From the NCBI GenBank assembly GCA_003278465.1, contig QCFC01000009.1, positions 1-64,000 of the forward strand: a stretch of 64,000 bases of DNA, read 5' to 3'. This document shows, one piece after another, positions 10,932-28,055 of the stretch. The DNA comes from Prochlorococcus sp. AG-363-B04 (GTDB lineage: Bacteria > Cyanobacteriota > Cyanobacteriia > PCC-6307 > Cyanobiaceae). Under the pieces are notes generated by a model that was not told where the DNA came from, searched no databases, and saw only the letters and a list, made by a program, of their open reading frames with translations. The position numbers were made by a program, and so were the translations under genes. How positions within the stretch are numbered: the first letter of the stretch is position 1; the number at the start of each line of letters is the position of its first letter.

Positions 10932-13900
10932 ATGAGCAGAAGCGCGATTCAGGTCGCCAAGGCCGCAACCTATCTTCCTGATTTGGTTGAGGTGCAGCGG
11001 GCGAGTTTTAAGTGGTTCCTTGAAAAGGGTTTAATAGAAGAGCTGGAAAGCTTTTCCCCTATTACTGATTACACAGGTAAATTAGAGCTTCATTTTATTG
11101 GAAGTGAATATCGTCTAAAGCGTCCACGACATGATGTGGAAGAAGCAAAAAGACGTGATGCAACCTTTGCCTCGCAAATGTATGTGACATGTCGATTATT
11201 GAATAAAGAAACTGGAGAAATTAAGGAGCAGGAAGTATTTATTGGGGAACTCCCATTAATGACAGAAAGAGGTACTTTTATAATTAATGGGGCTGAACGG
11301 GTAATTGTTAATCAAATAGTGAGAAGTCCAGGAGTTTATTTTAAAGATGAACAAGATAAGAATGGCCGTCGCACCTACAATGCAAGTGTTATCCCAAATA
11401 GAGGGGCATGGTTAAAGTTTGAAACTGATAAGAATGATCTTTTACATGTTCGTGTTGATAAAACACGCAAAATAAATGCTCATGTATTGATGAGGGCTAT
11501 GGGCCTTTCTGATAATGATGTGATTGATAAGCTTAGGCATCCTGAATTTTATAAAAAATCAATTGATACAGCTAATGAAGAAGGTATTAGCTCAGAAGAT
11601 CAGGCATTACTGGAACTTTATAAGAAATTACGGCCAGGAGAACCGCCATCAGTAAGTGGTGGGCAACAACTCTTGCAAAGTAGATTTTTTGACCCTAAAA
11701 GATATGACCTAGGAAGAGTTGGTCGCTATAAAATTAATAAGAAATTAAGGTTGACAATCCCTGACACTGTAAGGACACTGACACATGAAGATGTTCTCTC
11801 AACAATAGATTATCTCATCAATTTAGAATTGGATGTAGGTGGAGCTAGCCTTGACGACATAGATCATCTAGGCAATAGAAGAGTACGCTCTGTTGGCGAA
11901 TTACTTCAGAATCAAGTCAGGGTAGGACTTAATCGACTGGAAAGAATAATTAAAGAAAGAATGACCGTAGGTGAAACCGATTCACTTACACCTGCTCAAT
12001 TAGTTAACCCAAAGCCTCTTGTCGCAGCAATTAAAGAATTTTTTGGATCTAGTCAACTTAGTCAATTTATGGATCAAACAAATCCTTTGGCTGAGTTAAC
12101 CCATAAACGTAGAATATCTGCCTTAGGTCCAGGTGGCCTTACGAGAGAACGTGCTGGATTTGCGGTAAGAGATATTCACCCTTCTCATTATGGAAGACTT
12201 TGTCCAATTGAAACTCCTGAAGGGCCAAATGCAGGTTTGATTAATTCTCTCGCCACACACGCAAGGGTTAACCAGTATGGGTTTATTGAAACGCCATTTT
12301 GGAAAGTTGAGAATGGACGTTTGATTAAAGAAGGAGATCCGATATATCTTTCGGCAGATTTAGAGGATGAATGTAGGGTTGCTCCTGGGGATGTCGCAAC
12401 TGATAGTGACGGAAGAATTCTTGCTGATTTGATCCCAGTTAGGTATAGACAAGACTTTGAGAAAGTGCCTCCTGAGCAAGTTGATTTTGTACAACTATCC
12501 CCAGTTCAGGTTATTTCAGTTGCGACTTCACTAATTCCTTTCTTAGAACATGATGATGCTAATAGAGCACTAATGGGTTCAAATATGCAGCGCCAGGCTG
12601 TACCTCTTCTAAGACCAGAAAGACCATTGGTCGGTACAGGTTTGGAGACTCAGGTAGCAAGAGATTCTGGTATGGTTCCGATATCAAAAGTAAATGGAAT
12701 AGTTACATTTGTCGATGCAACAGCAATTGTTGTCAGGGATGATGAGGGTGAAGATCATACTCATTACCTTCAGAAATATCAAAGATCGAATCAAGATACT
12801 TGTTTAAATCAGCGCCCAATTGTTCGTCAGGGAGATCAAGTTATAGTTGGTCAGGTTTTGGCAGATGGTTCTGCATGTGAGGGAGGAGAAATTGCATTAG
12901 GTCAAAATGTTTTAGTCGCTTATATGCCTTGGGAAGGTTATAATTATGAAGATGCAATTCTTGTTAGTGAGCGTTTAGTTAAAGATGATCTTTATACCTC
13001 AGTTCATATAGAGAAGTATGAGATAGAAGCTAGACAGACAAAACTTGGCCCAGAGGAGATTACACGTGAGATCCCCAATGTTGCTGAGGACAGCTTGGGA
13101 AGTCTTGATGAGATGGGGATTATTCGAATAGGAGCTTTTGTTGAGAGCGGAGATATTCTTGTAGGAAAAGTGACACCAAAAGGGGAATCAGATCAACCTC
13201 CCGAAGAGAAACTTTTACGGGCTATTTTTGGGGAGAAAGCTAGAGATGTTAGAGATAACTCGCTTCGTGTTCCTAGTACCGAAAGAGGTCGAGTTGTAGA
13301 TGTTCGAATTTATACAAGAGAACAAGGTGATGAGCTGCCTCCAGGCGCAAATATGGTTGTAAGGGTTTATGTCGCACAGCGCCGAAAAATTCAAGTAGGG
13401 GACAAGATGGCTGGTCGGCATGGAAATAAAGGAATTATTAGTCGGATCCTTCCTAGGGAAGATATGCCATATCTTCCTGATGGAACTCCTGTAGACATAG
13501 TTTTGAATCCACTAGGGGTTCCAAGCAGGATGAATGTCGGGCAAGTATTCGAATGCTTAATGGGATGGGCTGCAGCTAATTTGGATTGTCGAGTAAAGGT
13601 TGTCCCTTTTGATGAGATGTATGGGGCAGAAAAGTCTCAACAAACTGTCGAGGCGTATTTAAAAGAGGCTGCTAACCAGCCTGGCAAGGAGTGGGTTTAT
13701 AACCCTGATAGCCCAGGAAAACTTCAGTTGATTGATGGGAGATCCGGAGAGCCGTTCGACCAACCAGTAACTGTTGGATATGCCCAGATCTTGAAACTTG
13801 TTCATTTGGTTGATGACAAGATTCATGCTCGATCTACTGGACCTTATTCTTTGGTTACTCAGCAACCACTTGGCGGTAAGGCTCAACAGGGTGGACAGAG

Positions 13901-14225
13901 GTTGGGTGAAATGGAAGTTTGGGCACTTGAGGCATATGGAGCTGCATATACTCTTCAGGAATTATTAACAGTTAAATCAGATGATATGCAGGGTCGGAAT
14001 GAAGCTCTAAATGCAATAGTTAAAGGTAAACCTATTCCGAGACCGGGAACTCCTGAATCGTTCAAAGTTTTGATGCGTGAACTTCAATCTTTGGGATTAG
14101 ATATTGCTGTTTATACAGATGAAGGGAAGGAAGTAGATCTAATGCAAGACGTTAATCCTCGTAGAAGTACACCAAGTAGGCCTACTTATGAATCTCTAGG
14201 AGCATCTGATTATGACGAAGATTAA
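10932..14225 (+). CDS. rpoB: DNA-directed RNA polymerase subunit beta
   Basis: Beta subunit of core RNA polymerase. The 1097-aa length matches cyanobacterial RpoB. Visible conserved stretches are [14 protein letters not shown] (lobe region), [17 protein letters not shown] (rifampicin-region neighbourhood), [29 protein letters not shown], and near the C terminus [20 protein letters not shown] and [14 protein letters not shown]. First gene of the rpoB-rpoC1-rpoC2 cluster, with 50 bp to rpoC1. The upstream 300 bp carry strong secondary structure. Confidence 0.99.
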   Translation: MSRSAIQVAKAATYLPDLVEVQRASFKWFLEKGLIEELESFSPITDYTGKLELHFIGSEYRLKRPRHDVEEAKRRDATFASQMYVTCRLLNKETGEIKEQEVFIGELPLMTERGTFIINGAERVIVNQIVRSPGVYFKDEQDKNGRRTYNASVIPNRGAWLKFETDKNDLLHVRVDKTRKINAHVLMRAMGLSDNDVIDKLRHPEFYKKSIDTANEEGISSEDQALLELYKKLRPGEPPSVSGGQQLLQSRFFDPKRYDLGRVGRYKINKKLRLTIPDTVRTLTHEDVLSTIDYLINLELDVGGASLDDIDHLGNRRVRSVGELLQNQVRVGLNRLERIIKERMTVGETDSLTPAQLVNPKPLVAAIKEFFGSSQLSQFMDQTNPLAELTHKRRISALGPGGLTRERAGFAVRDIHPSHYGRLCPIETPEGPNAGLINSLATHARVNQYGFIETPFWKVENGRLIKEGDPIYLSADLEDECRVAPGDVATDSDGRILADLIPVRYRQDFEKVPPEQVDFVQLSPVQVISVATSLIPFLEHDDANRALMGSNMQRQAVPLLRPERPLVGTGLETQVARDSGMVPISKVNGIVTFVDATAIVVRDDEGEDHTHYLQKYQRSNQDTCLNQRPIVRQGDQVIVGQVLADGSACEGGEIALGQNVLVAYMPWEGYNYEDAILVSERLVKDDLYTSVHIEKYEIEARQTKLGPEEITREIPNVAEDSLGSLDEMGIIRIGAFVESGDILVGKVTPKGESDQPPEEKLLRAIFGEKARDVRDNSLRVPSTERGRVVDVRIYTREQGDELPPGANMVVRVYVAQRRKIQVGDKMAGRHGNKGIISRILPREDMPYLPDGTPVDIVLNPLGVPSRMNVGQVFECLMGWAAANLDCRVKVVPFDEMYGAEKSQQTVEAYLKEAANQPGKEWVYNPDSPGKLQLIDGRSGEPFDQPVTVGYAQILKLVHLVDDKIHARSTGPYSLVTQQPLGGKAQQGGQRLGEMEVWALEAYGAAYTLQELLTVKSDDMQGRNEALNAIVKGKPIPRPGTPESFKVLMRELQSLGLDIAVYTDEGKEVDLMQDVNPRRSTPSRPTYESLGASDYDED

Positions 14226-14257
14226 TCTCTAAATCCAATTAACTTTCCTCCCTTTAA

Positions 14258-20363
<6,106 letters not shown>

Positions 20364-20388
20364 TTTATATTTTGACTATTTCTTGTAA

Positions 20389-21647
<1,259 letters not shown>

Positions 21648-21674
21648 TGATGGATGTGACTATAGGGATAGAGA

Positions 21675-23438
21675 ATGACAATTATTGATTGGCTTATTGT
21701 TGTTGTTTATTTGATAACTACTCTTGCACTTGGATTGTGGTTATCTCATTTTAATAGAAATGAAGATGATTATTTTCTTGCTGGACGTCGTTTGAGTGGT
21801 TGGCTGGCAGGGGCCTCAATGGCCGCTACCACTTTTTCAATAGATACTCCTTTATACGTAGCAGGAATTGTAGGGACAAGAGGTTTAGCTGGGAACTGGG
21901 AGTGGTGGAGTTTTGGATTGGCTCATGTTGCTATGGCAGTAGTTTTTGCTCCCTTATGGAGAAGGAGTGGAGTATTAACTGATGCTTCATTTACTGAATT
22001 GCGCTATGGAGGAACATCAGCTGCTTGGTTAAGGGGTGTAAAGGCTTTTCTTTTGGCAATCCCTATTAACTGTATTGGAATTGGTTATGCCTTTTTAGCT
22101 ATACGAAAAGTAGTTGAGTCTTTGGGTCTTGTAGAAGGCTATCCATTGGTTGGTGATTTTACTGACACTATGATTTTTCTTTTGATTGTGGCAGCTTTAG
22201 TCCTGGTTTATACAGTGGCAGGGGGATTATGGGCAGTTGTATTAACAGATTTAGTTCAGTTGATATTAGCTTTAGGAGGTGCATTGGCAGTTGCGATTTT
22301 TGCTGTTCGGGCTGCAGGCGGGATGACCGGGTTGATTGAGAGTATTGATGCTCTCGGCCGCCCAGAATTGTTATCTATTTTCCCTTGGTCTTGGGATGGT
22401 TTAAGTGTGAGCTGGATTGATGAGGCTGGAATTAGTTTTTCAACTTTTACAGCATTTGTTGCTTTGCAGTGGTGGAGTTTCCGTCGTAGTGATGGAGGAG
22501 GTGAGTTTATTCAGCGAATGTTAGCTACTAGAAATGAGCAAGAGGCAAGAAAGGCTAGCTGGATTTTTTTGATTATTAATTATTTATTTAGAAGTTGGTT
22601 GTGGATTGTGGTTGCTTTGGCAGCAATTGTTCTTTTGCCGTCTCAAGAGGATTGGGAACTTAGTTATCCAGTTCTTGCAATTACCTATCTACCTCCTATT
22701 GCACTTGGATTGGTAGTAGTTTCATTAATAGCAGCTTTTATGAGTACTGTTAGCACTGCGGTGAATTGGGGAGCAAGTTATCTAACTCATGATCTTTACC
22801 AGAGGTTTTTCCGGCCTTTAGCAAGTCAAAGAGAATTATTAATTATTGCTCAAATTACGAGCGCTTTGTTATTACTAATAGGTGTTTTTATGGCTCTTAT
22901 TAGTGAAAGTATCGGATCTGTCTTTAGATTAGTAATTGCTATTGGGACTGGACCAGGTGTAGTTTTGGTTTTGAGATGGTTTTGGTGGAGGATTAATGCA
23001 GCTGCTGAACTAGCTGCAATGATTTCTGGTTTTGTAATTGGGTTAACTACGTCTGTAATTCCTTGGATTCGGATTGAAGATTATGGATTCAGATTGATTG
23101 TGACGACCACGATCAGCGCTGCTCTTTGGTTATCTGTTTTGCTTCTGACTCCTCCAGAATCTCCTGAGGTTTTAGAGAATTTTGTATTACAAGTTAGGCC
23201 ACCTGGACCAGGTTGGTGGAAATTACGTAAACGTTTGGGTGTAACCCCTGAAGATTCCATGATTAACTTGATTTCAAGGTTTTTTCTTAGTGTTGGCATC
23301 CTGTTCGGAAGCCTTATTAGTACCGGGGCCTTTCTTCTCCATCAGCAGCTAGCTGGTTGGTTAGGTTTGGTGGTTGCGGCTTTTAGTTTCTTTGCGCTGA
23401 AAAAAAATTGGCTTAGTGTTGTGATGCATGAAGCTTGA
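21675..23438 (+). CDS. Sodium:solute symporter family transporter
   Basis: Integral membrane protein of 587 aa with about 13-14 hydrophobic helices, starting IIDWLIVVVYLITTLALGLWL. The early motif YFLAGRRLSGWLAGASMAATTFS is characteristic of the SSS (Na+/proline-pantothenate type) family, as is FMSTVSTAVNWGASYLTHDLY in the middle. Substrate cannot be read from the sequence; proline, other amino acids and organic acids are all known for this family. It follows rlmN by 27 bp. Confidence 0.9.
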   Translation: MTIIDWLIVVVYLITTLALGLWLSHFNRNEDDYFLAGRRLSGWLAGASMAATTFSIDTPLYVAGIVGTRGLAGNWEWWSFGLAHVAMAVVFAPLWRRSGVLTDASFTELRYGGTSAAWLRGVKAFLLAIPINCIGIGYAFLAIRKVVESLGLVEGYPLVGDFTDTMIFLLIVAALVLVYTVAGGLWAVVLTDLVQLILALGGALAVAIFAVRAAGGMTGLIESIDALGRPELLSIFPWSWDGLSVSWIDEAGISFSTFTAFVALQWWSFRRSDGGGEFIQRMLATRNEQEARKASWIFLIINYLFRSWLWIVVALAAIVLLPSQEDWELSYPVLAITYLPPIALGLVVVSLIAAFMSTVSTAVNWGASYLTHDLYQRFFRPLASQRELLIIAQITSALLLLIGVFMALISESIGSVFRLVIAIGTGPGVVLVLRWFWWRINAAAELAAMISGFVIGLTTSVIPWIRIEDYGFRLIVTTTISAALWLSVLLLTPPESPEVLENFVLQVRPPGPGWWKLRKRLGVTPEDSMINLISRFFLSVGILFGSLISTGAFLLHQQLAGWLGLVVAAFSFFALKKNWLSVVMHEA

Positions 23439-23495
23439 TAGTGTTAATTCAGCTTTTGTTTTGGTATCAGAATGATTATTAGAGGAGTTTGAGTT

Positions 23496-23621
23496 TTGGG
23501 ATTTTTCCGTACTACTGTTTTGCCTGCGTTAATAGTTGCCCTTTTTGGGATAGCTTTTATAGCGGTTAGTGCACGAATTTGGTTGCCTGGAGATATGGTT
23601 GCTCCAGCTTCAATCAATTGA
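23496..23621 (+). CDS. Small single-helix membrane protein (41 aa)
   Basis: TTG start with AGAGGAG about 8 bases upstream. The product is MGFFRTTVLPALIVALFGIA followed by FIAVSARIWLPGDMVAPASIN. One membrane helix covers about residues 8-27, with an arginine cap before it. It fits entirely between the symporter and the HEAT-repeat gene on the same strand. I believe similar short proteins occur in marine picocyanobacteria, but this is memory and not a search. An opposite-strand open frame covers the same bases and is judged a shadow. Confidence 0.65.
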   Translation: MGFFRTTVLPALIVALFGIAFIAVSARIWLPGDMVAPASIN

Positions 23622-23654
23622 GGTTTCCGAGTAAAAACCTCTACGATCATTGAT

Positions 23655-24464
23655 ATGAATGAATCAAAAGCTAATTCCCCTAAAGAGAGTCTAGCCAATT
23701 TGGCCATAGATCCTGATGTTCTGGCCAGAGAGTTGGCTGCAGAATTACTAGAAGACCCTTTAGATGAAATCGATTTGAAGGATCTGGATTCTGACGCTTT
23801 AAAAGTTTCTCGTGAATGTGATGCTGGTCTCTTGTGGCTTAAGCAAGGGCATGAAGAGAGATTGCAGGGATTAAGAGTTTTTTGTGAGCATAGGGATCCT
23901 CGAGCTTTGCCCTTGCTTTTGCCATTACTGCATGAACCTTGTCCTGTCGAAAGGATGAGTGCGGTTTATGCCCTTGGTAGAAATCCCTGGCCTCCAGCTG
24001 TTGACTTGTTACTTAATTTGTTAAGGACAGACAGCAATGCATATGTTCGAAAAGCTACAGCTTGGAGTTTGGGTAACTATTCAGATGCACCTGTATTAGA
24101 TCCTCTGATTCATTCATTAAAAAATGATGTAGCAGCTGTAAGGCTTTGGGCTTCTGGCTCACTTGCAGAGGCCGGAAGTGCGTCGGTAGAAAATGCTGAT
24201 TCTGCAGCAAAACAATTGTTGATTAGTCTTCAAATAGATATTGAGCCTTTAGTTAGAAGTAATTGTATTTGGGCTCTTGGAAGGTTGTATGGGAAATTAG
24301 TGGAATCTCGGAAACAAGAGTTGGTAACTGCTTTCTTCCAGGTTTTGCTTCAAGATGTAGAAGCATCTGTTCGAGATGAGGCTAGAACTGCCTTAACACA
24401 ATTAAATAATTCACAAGCCCTCGAAAAGCTTGAGAATTTAGTTGAGGACGGTCTTTTGGCCTAA
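23655..24464 (+). CDS. HEAT-repeat (PBS lyase-like) protein
   Basis: The 269-aa protein is made of helical repeats of about 30 residues from about residue 85 onward. Units such as ALPLLLPLLHEPCPVERMSA, AVDLLLNLLRTDSNAYVRKA and VRDEARTALTQL have the HEAT/PBS-lyase pattern. Proteins of this type act as binding scaffolds and include phycobilin lyases, but no lyase-specific residue was recognised. The N-terminal 60 residues are acidic. It is the first gene of a rightward run with DUF2997, Ycf35, a ferredoxin and an aldo/keto reductase. Confidence 0.85.
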   Translation: MNESKANSPKESLANLAIDPDVLARELAAELLEDPLDEIDLKDLDSDALKVSRECDAGLLWLKQGHEERLQGLRVFCEHRDPRALPLLLPLLHEPCPVERMSAVYALGRNPWPPAVDLLLNLLRTDSNAYVRKATAWSLGNYSDAPVLDPLIHSLKNDVAAVRLWASGSLAEAGSASVENADSAAKQLLISLQIDIEPLVRSNCIWALGRLYGKLVESRKQELVTAFFQVLLQDVEASVRDEARTALTQLNNSQALEKLENLVEDGLLA

Positions 24465-24547
24465 ATCTTGGGACTGAGTCTTGTAACAACTCTCACCATG
24501 TTGTGCCCAGAGTTTCTATAACATCTGGAACCAACTTTCTGAAATGA

Positions 24548-24751
24548 GTGCCGCAACGCATTCTCCGTTTTCGAATTCGACAAGATGGTCTTGTGGAAGA
24601 GTCCGTTGAAGGCGTGATTGGTCAATCATGCCAAAAGTTAACTGAGAGATTGGAGTCCGCTTTGGGTTCAGTTCAGACACGAGAACCCACTGCAGAGTCT
24701 TATCTCAGACAGCAAGATCAAACTCAATCCAACTCAGCTGAGCTTTTCTAA
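24548..24751 (+). CDS. DUF2997 family protein
   Basis: A 67-aa protein beginning MPQRILRFRIRQDGLVEESV, with the DUF2997 pattern of a short beta-hairpin followed by a helix (CQKLTERLESALG) and a polar tail. GTG start. Function unknown. Its stop and the start of ycf35 share one base (TAATG), indicating tight coupling; the family typically sits beside Ycf35 in cyanobacteria. Confidence 0.85.
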   Translation: MPQRILRFRIRQDGLVEESVEGVIGQSCQKLTERLESALGSVQTREPTAESYLRQQDQTQSNSAELF

Positions 24752-25143
24752 TGTCTCACTTCAGTACAGTCAAAACACAACTTCGTAAGCGTGAGCCTCT
24801 TATTCAGGCTTTGAATGATATGGGTTGTGTCCCTCAGGATGGCCAAGCTTTAGTTAGAGGCTACAGAGGTCAAACAGTGCAGGCAGAATTGGCTGTATCA
24901 ATGGTTAAAGGATCCGATTTGGGCTTCAGGTGGAATAAGGGCACCCAGGCATATGAATTAGTTACTGATCTAGATCTTTGGAAAGAATCGGTTCCCGTAG
25001 AACGTTTTATTGCGCAGCTAACCCAGAGATATGCTTTAAATACTGTTCTTAGTGCAACAGCACAAGAGGGATTTGAGTTGGCAGAACAGAAGAAAAATGT
25101 TGATGGTTCAATCGAACTAGTTGTTACTCGTTGGGATTCCTAG
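24751..25143 (+). CDS. ycf35: Ycf35 family protein (DUF1257)
   Basis: The 130-aa protein starts MSHFSTVKTQLRKREPLIQA, the hallmark of the DUF1257/Ycf35 family, also encoded in some red-lineage plastid genomes. Central segments such as LGFRWNKGTQAYELVTDLDLW fit the family. No enzymatic motif is visible and the biochemical role is not established. Position between DUF2997 and a 4Fe-4S ferredoxin suggests a shared process, possibly linked to redox or Fe-S chemistry; that is inference. Confidence 0.9.
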   Translation: MSHFSTVKTQLRKREPLIQALNDMGCVPQDGQALVRGYRGQTVQAELAVSMVKGSDLGFRWNKGTQAYELVTDLDLWKESVPVERFIAQLTQRYALNTVLSATAQEGFELAEQKKNVDGSIELVVTRWDS

Positions 25144-25155
25144 CAAATTAGACAA

Positions 25156-25542
25156 TTGATTAATGACCCATCAGCTGCTTTTCTTGCTAACGCACAACCA
25201 GATTGTGAGATTTCTGGTAAGGAACCTCGATTAGGTGGTGAACTAAGAGAGAAGGCAGTATGGGTCGATGAGTCTGTGTGTATAGGATGTAAATACTGTG
25301 CGAATGTTGCTACAAATACTTTTGTTATGGAACCAATTATGGGACGTTCTAGAGCAATAAGACAAGATGGAGATAGTACACTAATTATTCAAGAGGCTAT
25401 TGATACATGCCCTGTTAATTGCATTAAGTGGGTAATGTTTGAACAATTAGATAGTCTTCGCGCTCAATTAGCAGCTATGGAGATAAAACCATTAGGAATG
25501 CTCTCAAAAGGTTCTAGAAAAATAAGGATCCAAGAAAATTAA
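25156..25542 (+). CDS. 4Fe-4S ferredoxin
   Basis: Electron carrier of 128 aa. One complete ligand set for a [4Fe-4S] cluster is visible: CIGCKYC near residues 42-48, followed by CPVNCI near residues 79-84. The bacterial-type second cluster is not complete. N- and C-terminal extensions of about 35 and 40 residues flank the fold. TTG start, 12 bp after ycf35. The partner protein is not known; the downstream aldo/keto reductase is an obvious candidate from context. Confidence 0.9.
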   Translation: MINDPSAAFLANAQPDCEISGKEPRLGGELREKAVWVDESVCIGCKYCANVATNTFVMEPIMGRSRAIRQDGDSTLIIQEAIDTCPVNCIKWVMFEQLDSLRAQLAAMEIKPLGMLSKGSRKIRIQEN

Positions 25543-25551
25543 TATAAAAAA

Positions 25552-26760
25552 TTGAATTCCATCTCATTACCATTTCGCTCTTTTGGCAGAACTGGTTTGG
25601 ATATTCCCGTTTTGTCCCTTGGTGGGATGCGTTTTCAGCAGAGTTGGCAAGACCTTTCTGCCGATATCATCACTAATGAATCTCAGCAGCAGTTAGCATT
25701 AACTCTGAAGAAAGCTGTTCAGTATGGTTTTCACCATGTAGAGACTGCAAGGCATTACGGTACTTCGGAAAGACAACTTGGATGGGCATTTAGACAGGTT
25801 CCAGATGAAAAGAGACTTATGCAGACAAAAATACCTCCAAGGAATAATCCTCTTGAGTTTGAAAAAGAATTAGAAATAAGTTTTGAAAGACTTAAATGTA
25901 AGAAGTTGGATTTGGTTGCCATTCACGGTATTAATCTTCCTGAGCATTTAGAACAAACTGTGCGTCCAGGAGGATGCATGGAAGTTATTCGTCGTTGGCA
26001 GAAGCTTGATTTGATTGGAAAAGTTGGGTTTTCTACTCATGGACCTACAGATTTAATTGTTGAAGCTATTGAGACAAACCTTTTTGATTATGTGAATTTA
26101 CATTGGTATTTCATTCGTCAGGATAATGAGCCTGCATTAGATGCTGCTTCGGCGAGAAATTTAGGAGTTTTTATTATTAGCCCTACTGATAAAGGTGGAC
26201 ATCTCCACTCTCCTTCAGAAAAGTTGATCGAGTTGTGCAGGCCTTTACATCCGATTGTGTTCAATGACCTTTTCTGTTTAAAGGATCATCGTATTCATAC
26301 CATTAGTGTTGGTGCTTCTTGCCCAGAAGATTTAGATAGGCATCTCGAAGCTGTAGCCCTCCTCCCTAGAGCTAAGGAATTAGTTGCTCCAGTTCAGTCG
26401 AGCTTAGAAGAGGCAGCTCTTACGGCTCTTGGTTCGGATTGGTTGTCTACTTGGGGAAAAGGGTTGCCTAATTGGCAGGACACTCCTGGTCAGATGAATC
26501 TTCCAGTTCTGCTATGGCTTAATAACCTGGTCGAGGCTTGGGATATGGTTGGATATGGGAAGGCTAGATACGGCTTGTTGGGCAATGGGAGCCACTGGTT
26601 CCCTGGAGCCAATGCTGATGCCTTGGATAAAGTTGTGAGTGAGGAGACTTTGAAGGATGCTTTGAGGGACAGTCCGTGGTGTGATCACATCCCTGGCTTA
26701 TTGAGAACTTTAAGAGAGCGTATTGGAGGATGTTGTCAAGAAAGATTATCTAATGACTGA
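25552..26760 (+). CDS. Aldo/keto reductase with degenerate C-terminal domain
   Basis: TIM-barrel oxidoreductase (about residues 5-280). LSLGGMRFQQSW opens the barrel, HVETARHYG is the catalytic Asp/Tyr region with Glu in place of Asp, MQTKIPP carries the catalytic Lys and LDLVAIHG the His. The remaining 120 residues resemble the C-terminal part of the long aldo/keto reductases that carry a 4Fe-4S domain (YGKARYGLLGNGSHWFPG, WCDHIPGLL). The usual cysteine clusters are mostly gone. It starts 9 bp after the ferredoxin gene. Its 3' end overlaps convergent rsmG by 25 bp. Substrate unknown. Confidence 0.88.
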   Translation: MNSISLPFRSFGRTGLDIPVLSLGGMRFQQSWQDLSADIITNESQQQLALTLKKAVQYGFHHVETARHYGTSERQLGWAFRQVPDEKRLMQTKIPPRNNPLEFEKELEISFERLKCKKLDLVAIHGINLPEHLEQTVRPGGCMEVIRRWQKLDLIGKVGFSTHGPTDLIVEAIETNLFDYVNLHWYFIRQDNEPALDAASARNLGVFIISPTDKGGHLHSPSEKLIELCRPLHPIVFNDLFCLKDHRIHTISVGASCPEDLDRHLEAVALLPRAKELVAPVQSSLEEAALTALGSDWLSTWGKGLPNWQDTPGQMNLPVLLWLNNLVEAWDMVGYGKARYGLLGNGSHWFPGANADALDKVVSEETLKDALRDSPWCDHIPGLLRTLRERIGGCCQERLSND

Positions 26761-27506
26761 TTGTTTAGCGGTTTTTTTGTAGGTGTTCCAACGGATCTTG
26801 GATAATGATTTGGACAAGGTAGTTTTGATCTTAGGCGAATCTGGTGCCTTATACCTCGTCTTGCAGGTAGGTTTATGCACTCTACTTTGCTTAGTACGGC
26901 CTTTAGTGGTTGTAATGCTTTAAAAAGTTCATTTTTCGTTGACTCATTCCATTGACCTAAAAACATTATTGCTTCTCCTTCATGTTTTATTAATGGAACT
27001 AGATATTCGGCTACAACTGGTGGTGGTGCGACGGCTCGAGCCATTGCTAAGTCAAATGACCCACGGAAGGTGGAATCTTGACCAATACTTTCTATTCTTT
27101 CTGTATGGATTTTTACTCTTGAAGTTAGTCCAAGCTCTTGTGAGATTTTTGCTATAACATTTGTTTTTTTGTGAATTGAATCCACTAGATCCATCGAGAT
27201 ATTAGGAAGTGCTATTGCAATTGCTAAACCTGGAAATCCACAACCAGTACCAACATCTATGCAGTTAAGTCGTTGGTTTGGTTGCCTGAGTTCATTTTTT
27301 AGTGGCCATAGGCTATCAAATATTTGAGTTACCCAGTAGTCATCTTCCTCTAGTAAGCGACTTAGATTTATTTTTCGATTCCATTCTTTTAGCAAAACTT
27401 GTAATGTGATCATCTGCTCAAGTTGTACACAGCTAGGTTCCCATTGGAGTGAATCCCAGAGTATTGAATTTTTAAGGGCTATGGAGCATTTTTCTTGCAT
27501 GGTCAA
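26736..27506 (-). CDS. rsmG: 16S rRNA (guanine527-N7)-methyltransferase
   Basis: SAM-dependent methyltransferase (GidB) that modifies G527 of 16S rRNA. The SAM-binding motif CIDVGTGCGFPGLAIA lies around residue 85, followed by LVDSIHKKTNVI and AMARAVAP, all characteristic of RsmG. The 256-aa length is close to the family norm. The last eight codons overlap the convergent aldo/keto reductase. It is transcribed away from the DnaJ-type gene, with about 60 bp between their starts. Confidence 0.95.
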   Translation of the reverse strand: MTMQEKCSIALKNSILWDSLQWEPSCVQLEQMITLQVLLKEWNRKINLSRLLEEDDYWVTQIFDSLWPLKNELRQPNQRLNCIDVGTGCGFPGLAIAIALPNISMDLVDSIHKKTNVIAKISQELGLTSRVKIHTERIESIGQDSTFRGSFDLAMARAVAPPPVVAEYLVPLIKHEGEAIMFLGQWNESTKNELFKALQPLKAVLSKVECINLPARRGIRHQIRLRSKLPCPNHYPRSVGTPTKKPLNNQSLDNLS

Positions 27507-27568
27507 TATTCTCTGTCTTCTATTAGAATGAAGAAAGTGGAAAAAACTTTTGTTATATTTATTAAAAA

Positions 27569-28036
27569 TTGACTATTCATAGTAGCCATTACTCCCTTTT
27601 AGGAGTTGGAAAGTCAGCTGATTCAGGAACTCTTCGAAGAGCTTTTCGCATTAGGAGCAAGGCACTTCATCCTGATACTACAGATCTTCCTGCTGATGAA
27701 GCAGCGCAGAAGTTTTTTCTTCTCTGCGAAGCTTATGAAACTCTTTCTAATCCCCAGTTGAGAGCAGCTTATGACCTAACTCTAAGCAAATTGGATGAGT
27801 TAGATACAGACAAAAATTTTCAAGTAGAGAGTATGTCCGGACAAACTTCTATAAAGAACAGTAAGAATGGCATGCGCAGGCCTTTATCAGGGGGAGAGTT
27901 GTTTTCGCTATTAATGCTTTTCATGGCCTTGATTATTTGTATTTTATTAGCATTACTTGTTGCAATCGCCAAAGGTCAAGATTTACAAGTATTGCCTAGT
28001 TGGTTGGCTGTGGTCCAGAATTTAGTAAATCTTTAG
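27569..28036 (+). CDS. Membrane-anchored J-domain protein
   Basis: DnaJ-type co-chaperone of 155 aa. An N-terminal J domain (about residues 7-70) contains the essential HPD at 34-36 and ends with CEAYETLSNPQLRAAYD. A polar linker follows, then one membrane helix (about residues 115-138, LLMLFMALIICILLALLVAI). It lacks the Gly/Phe and zinc-finger domains, so it is a J-protein of the minimal type and probably recruits Hsp70 to a membrane. TTG start. DUF3143 lies just downstream. Confidence 0.9.
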   Translation: MTIHSSHYSLLGVGKSADSGTLRRAFRIRSKALHPDTTDLPADEAAQKFFLLCEAYETLSNPQLRAAYDLTLSKLDELDTDKNFQVESMSGQTSIKNSKNGMRRPLSGGELFSLLMLFMALIICILLALLVAIAKGQDLQVLPSWLAVVQNLVNL

Positions 28037-28055
28037 TAATCAATTGTCTGAATAT

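Noticed and set aside
23444-23707. 87-codon minus-strand open frame between the symporter and the HEAT-repeat gene
   Set aside because: It runs into the HEAT-repeat coding region in antisense and its product has no coherent fold; the plus-strand 41-aa frame with a ribosome-binding site explains the gap better.
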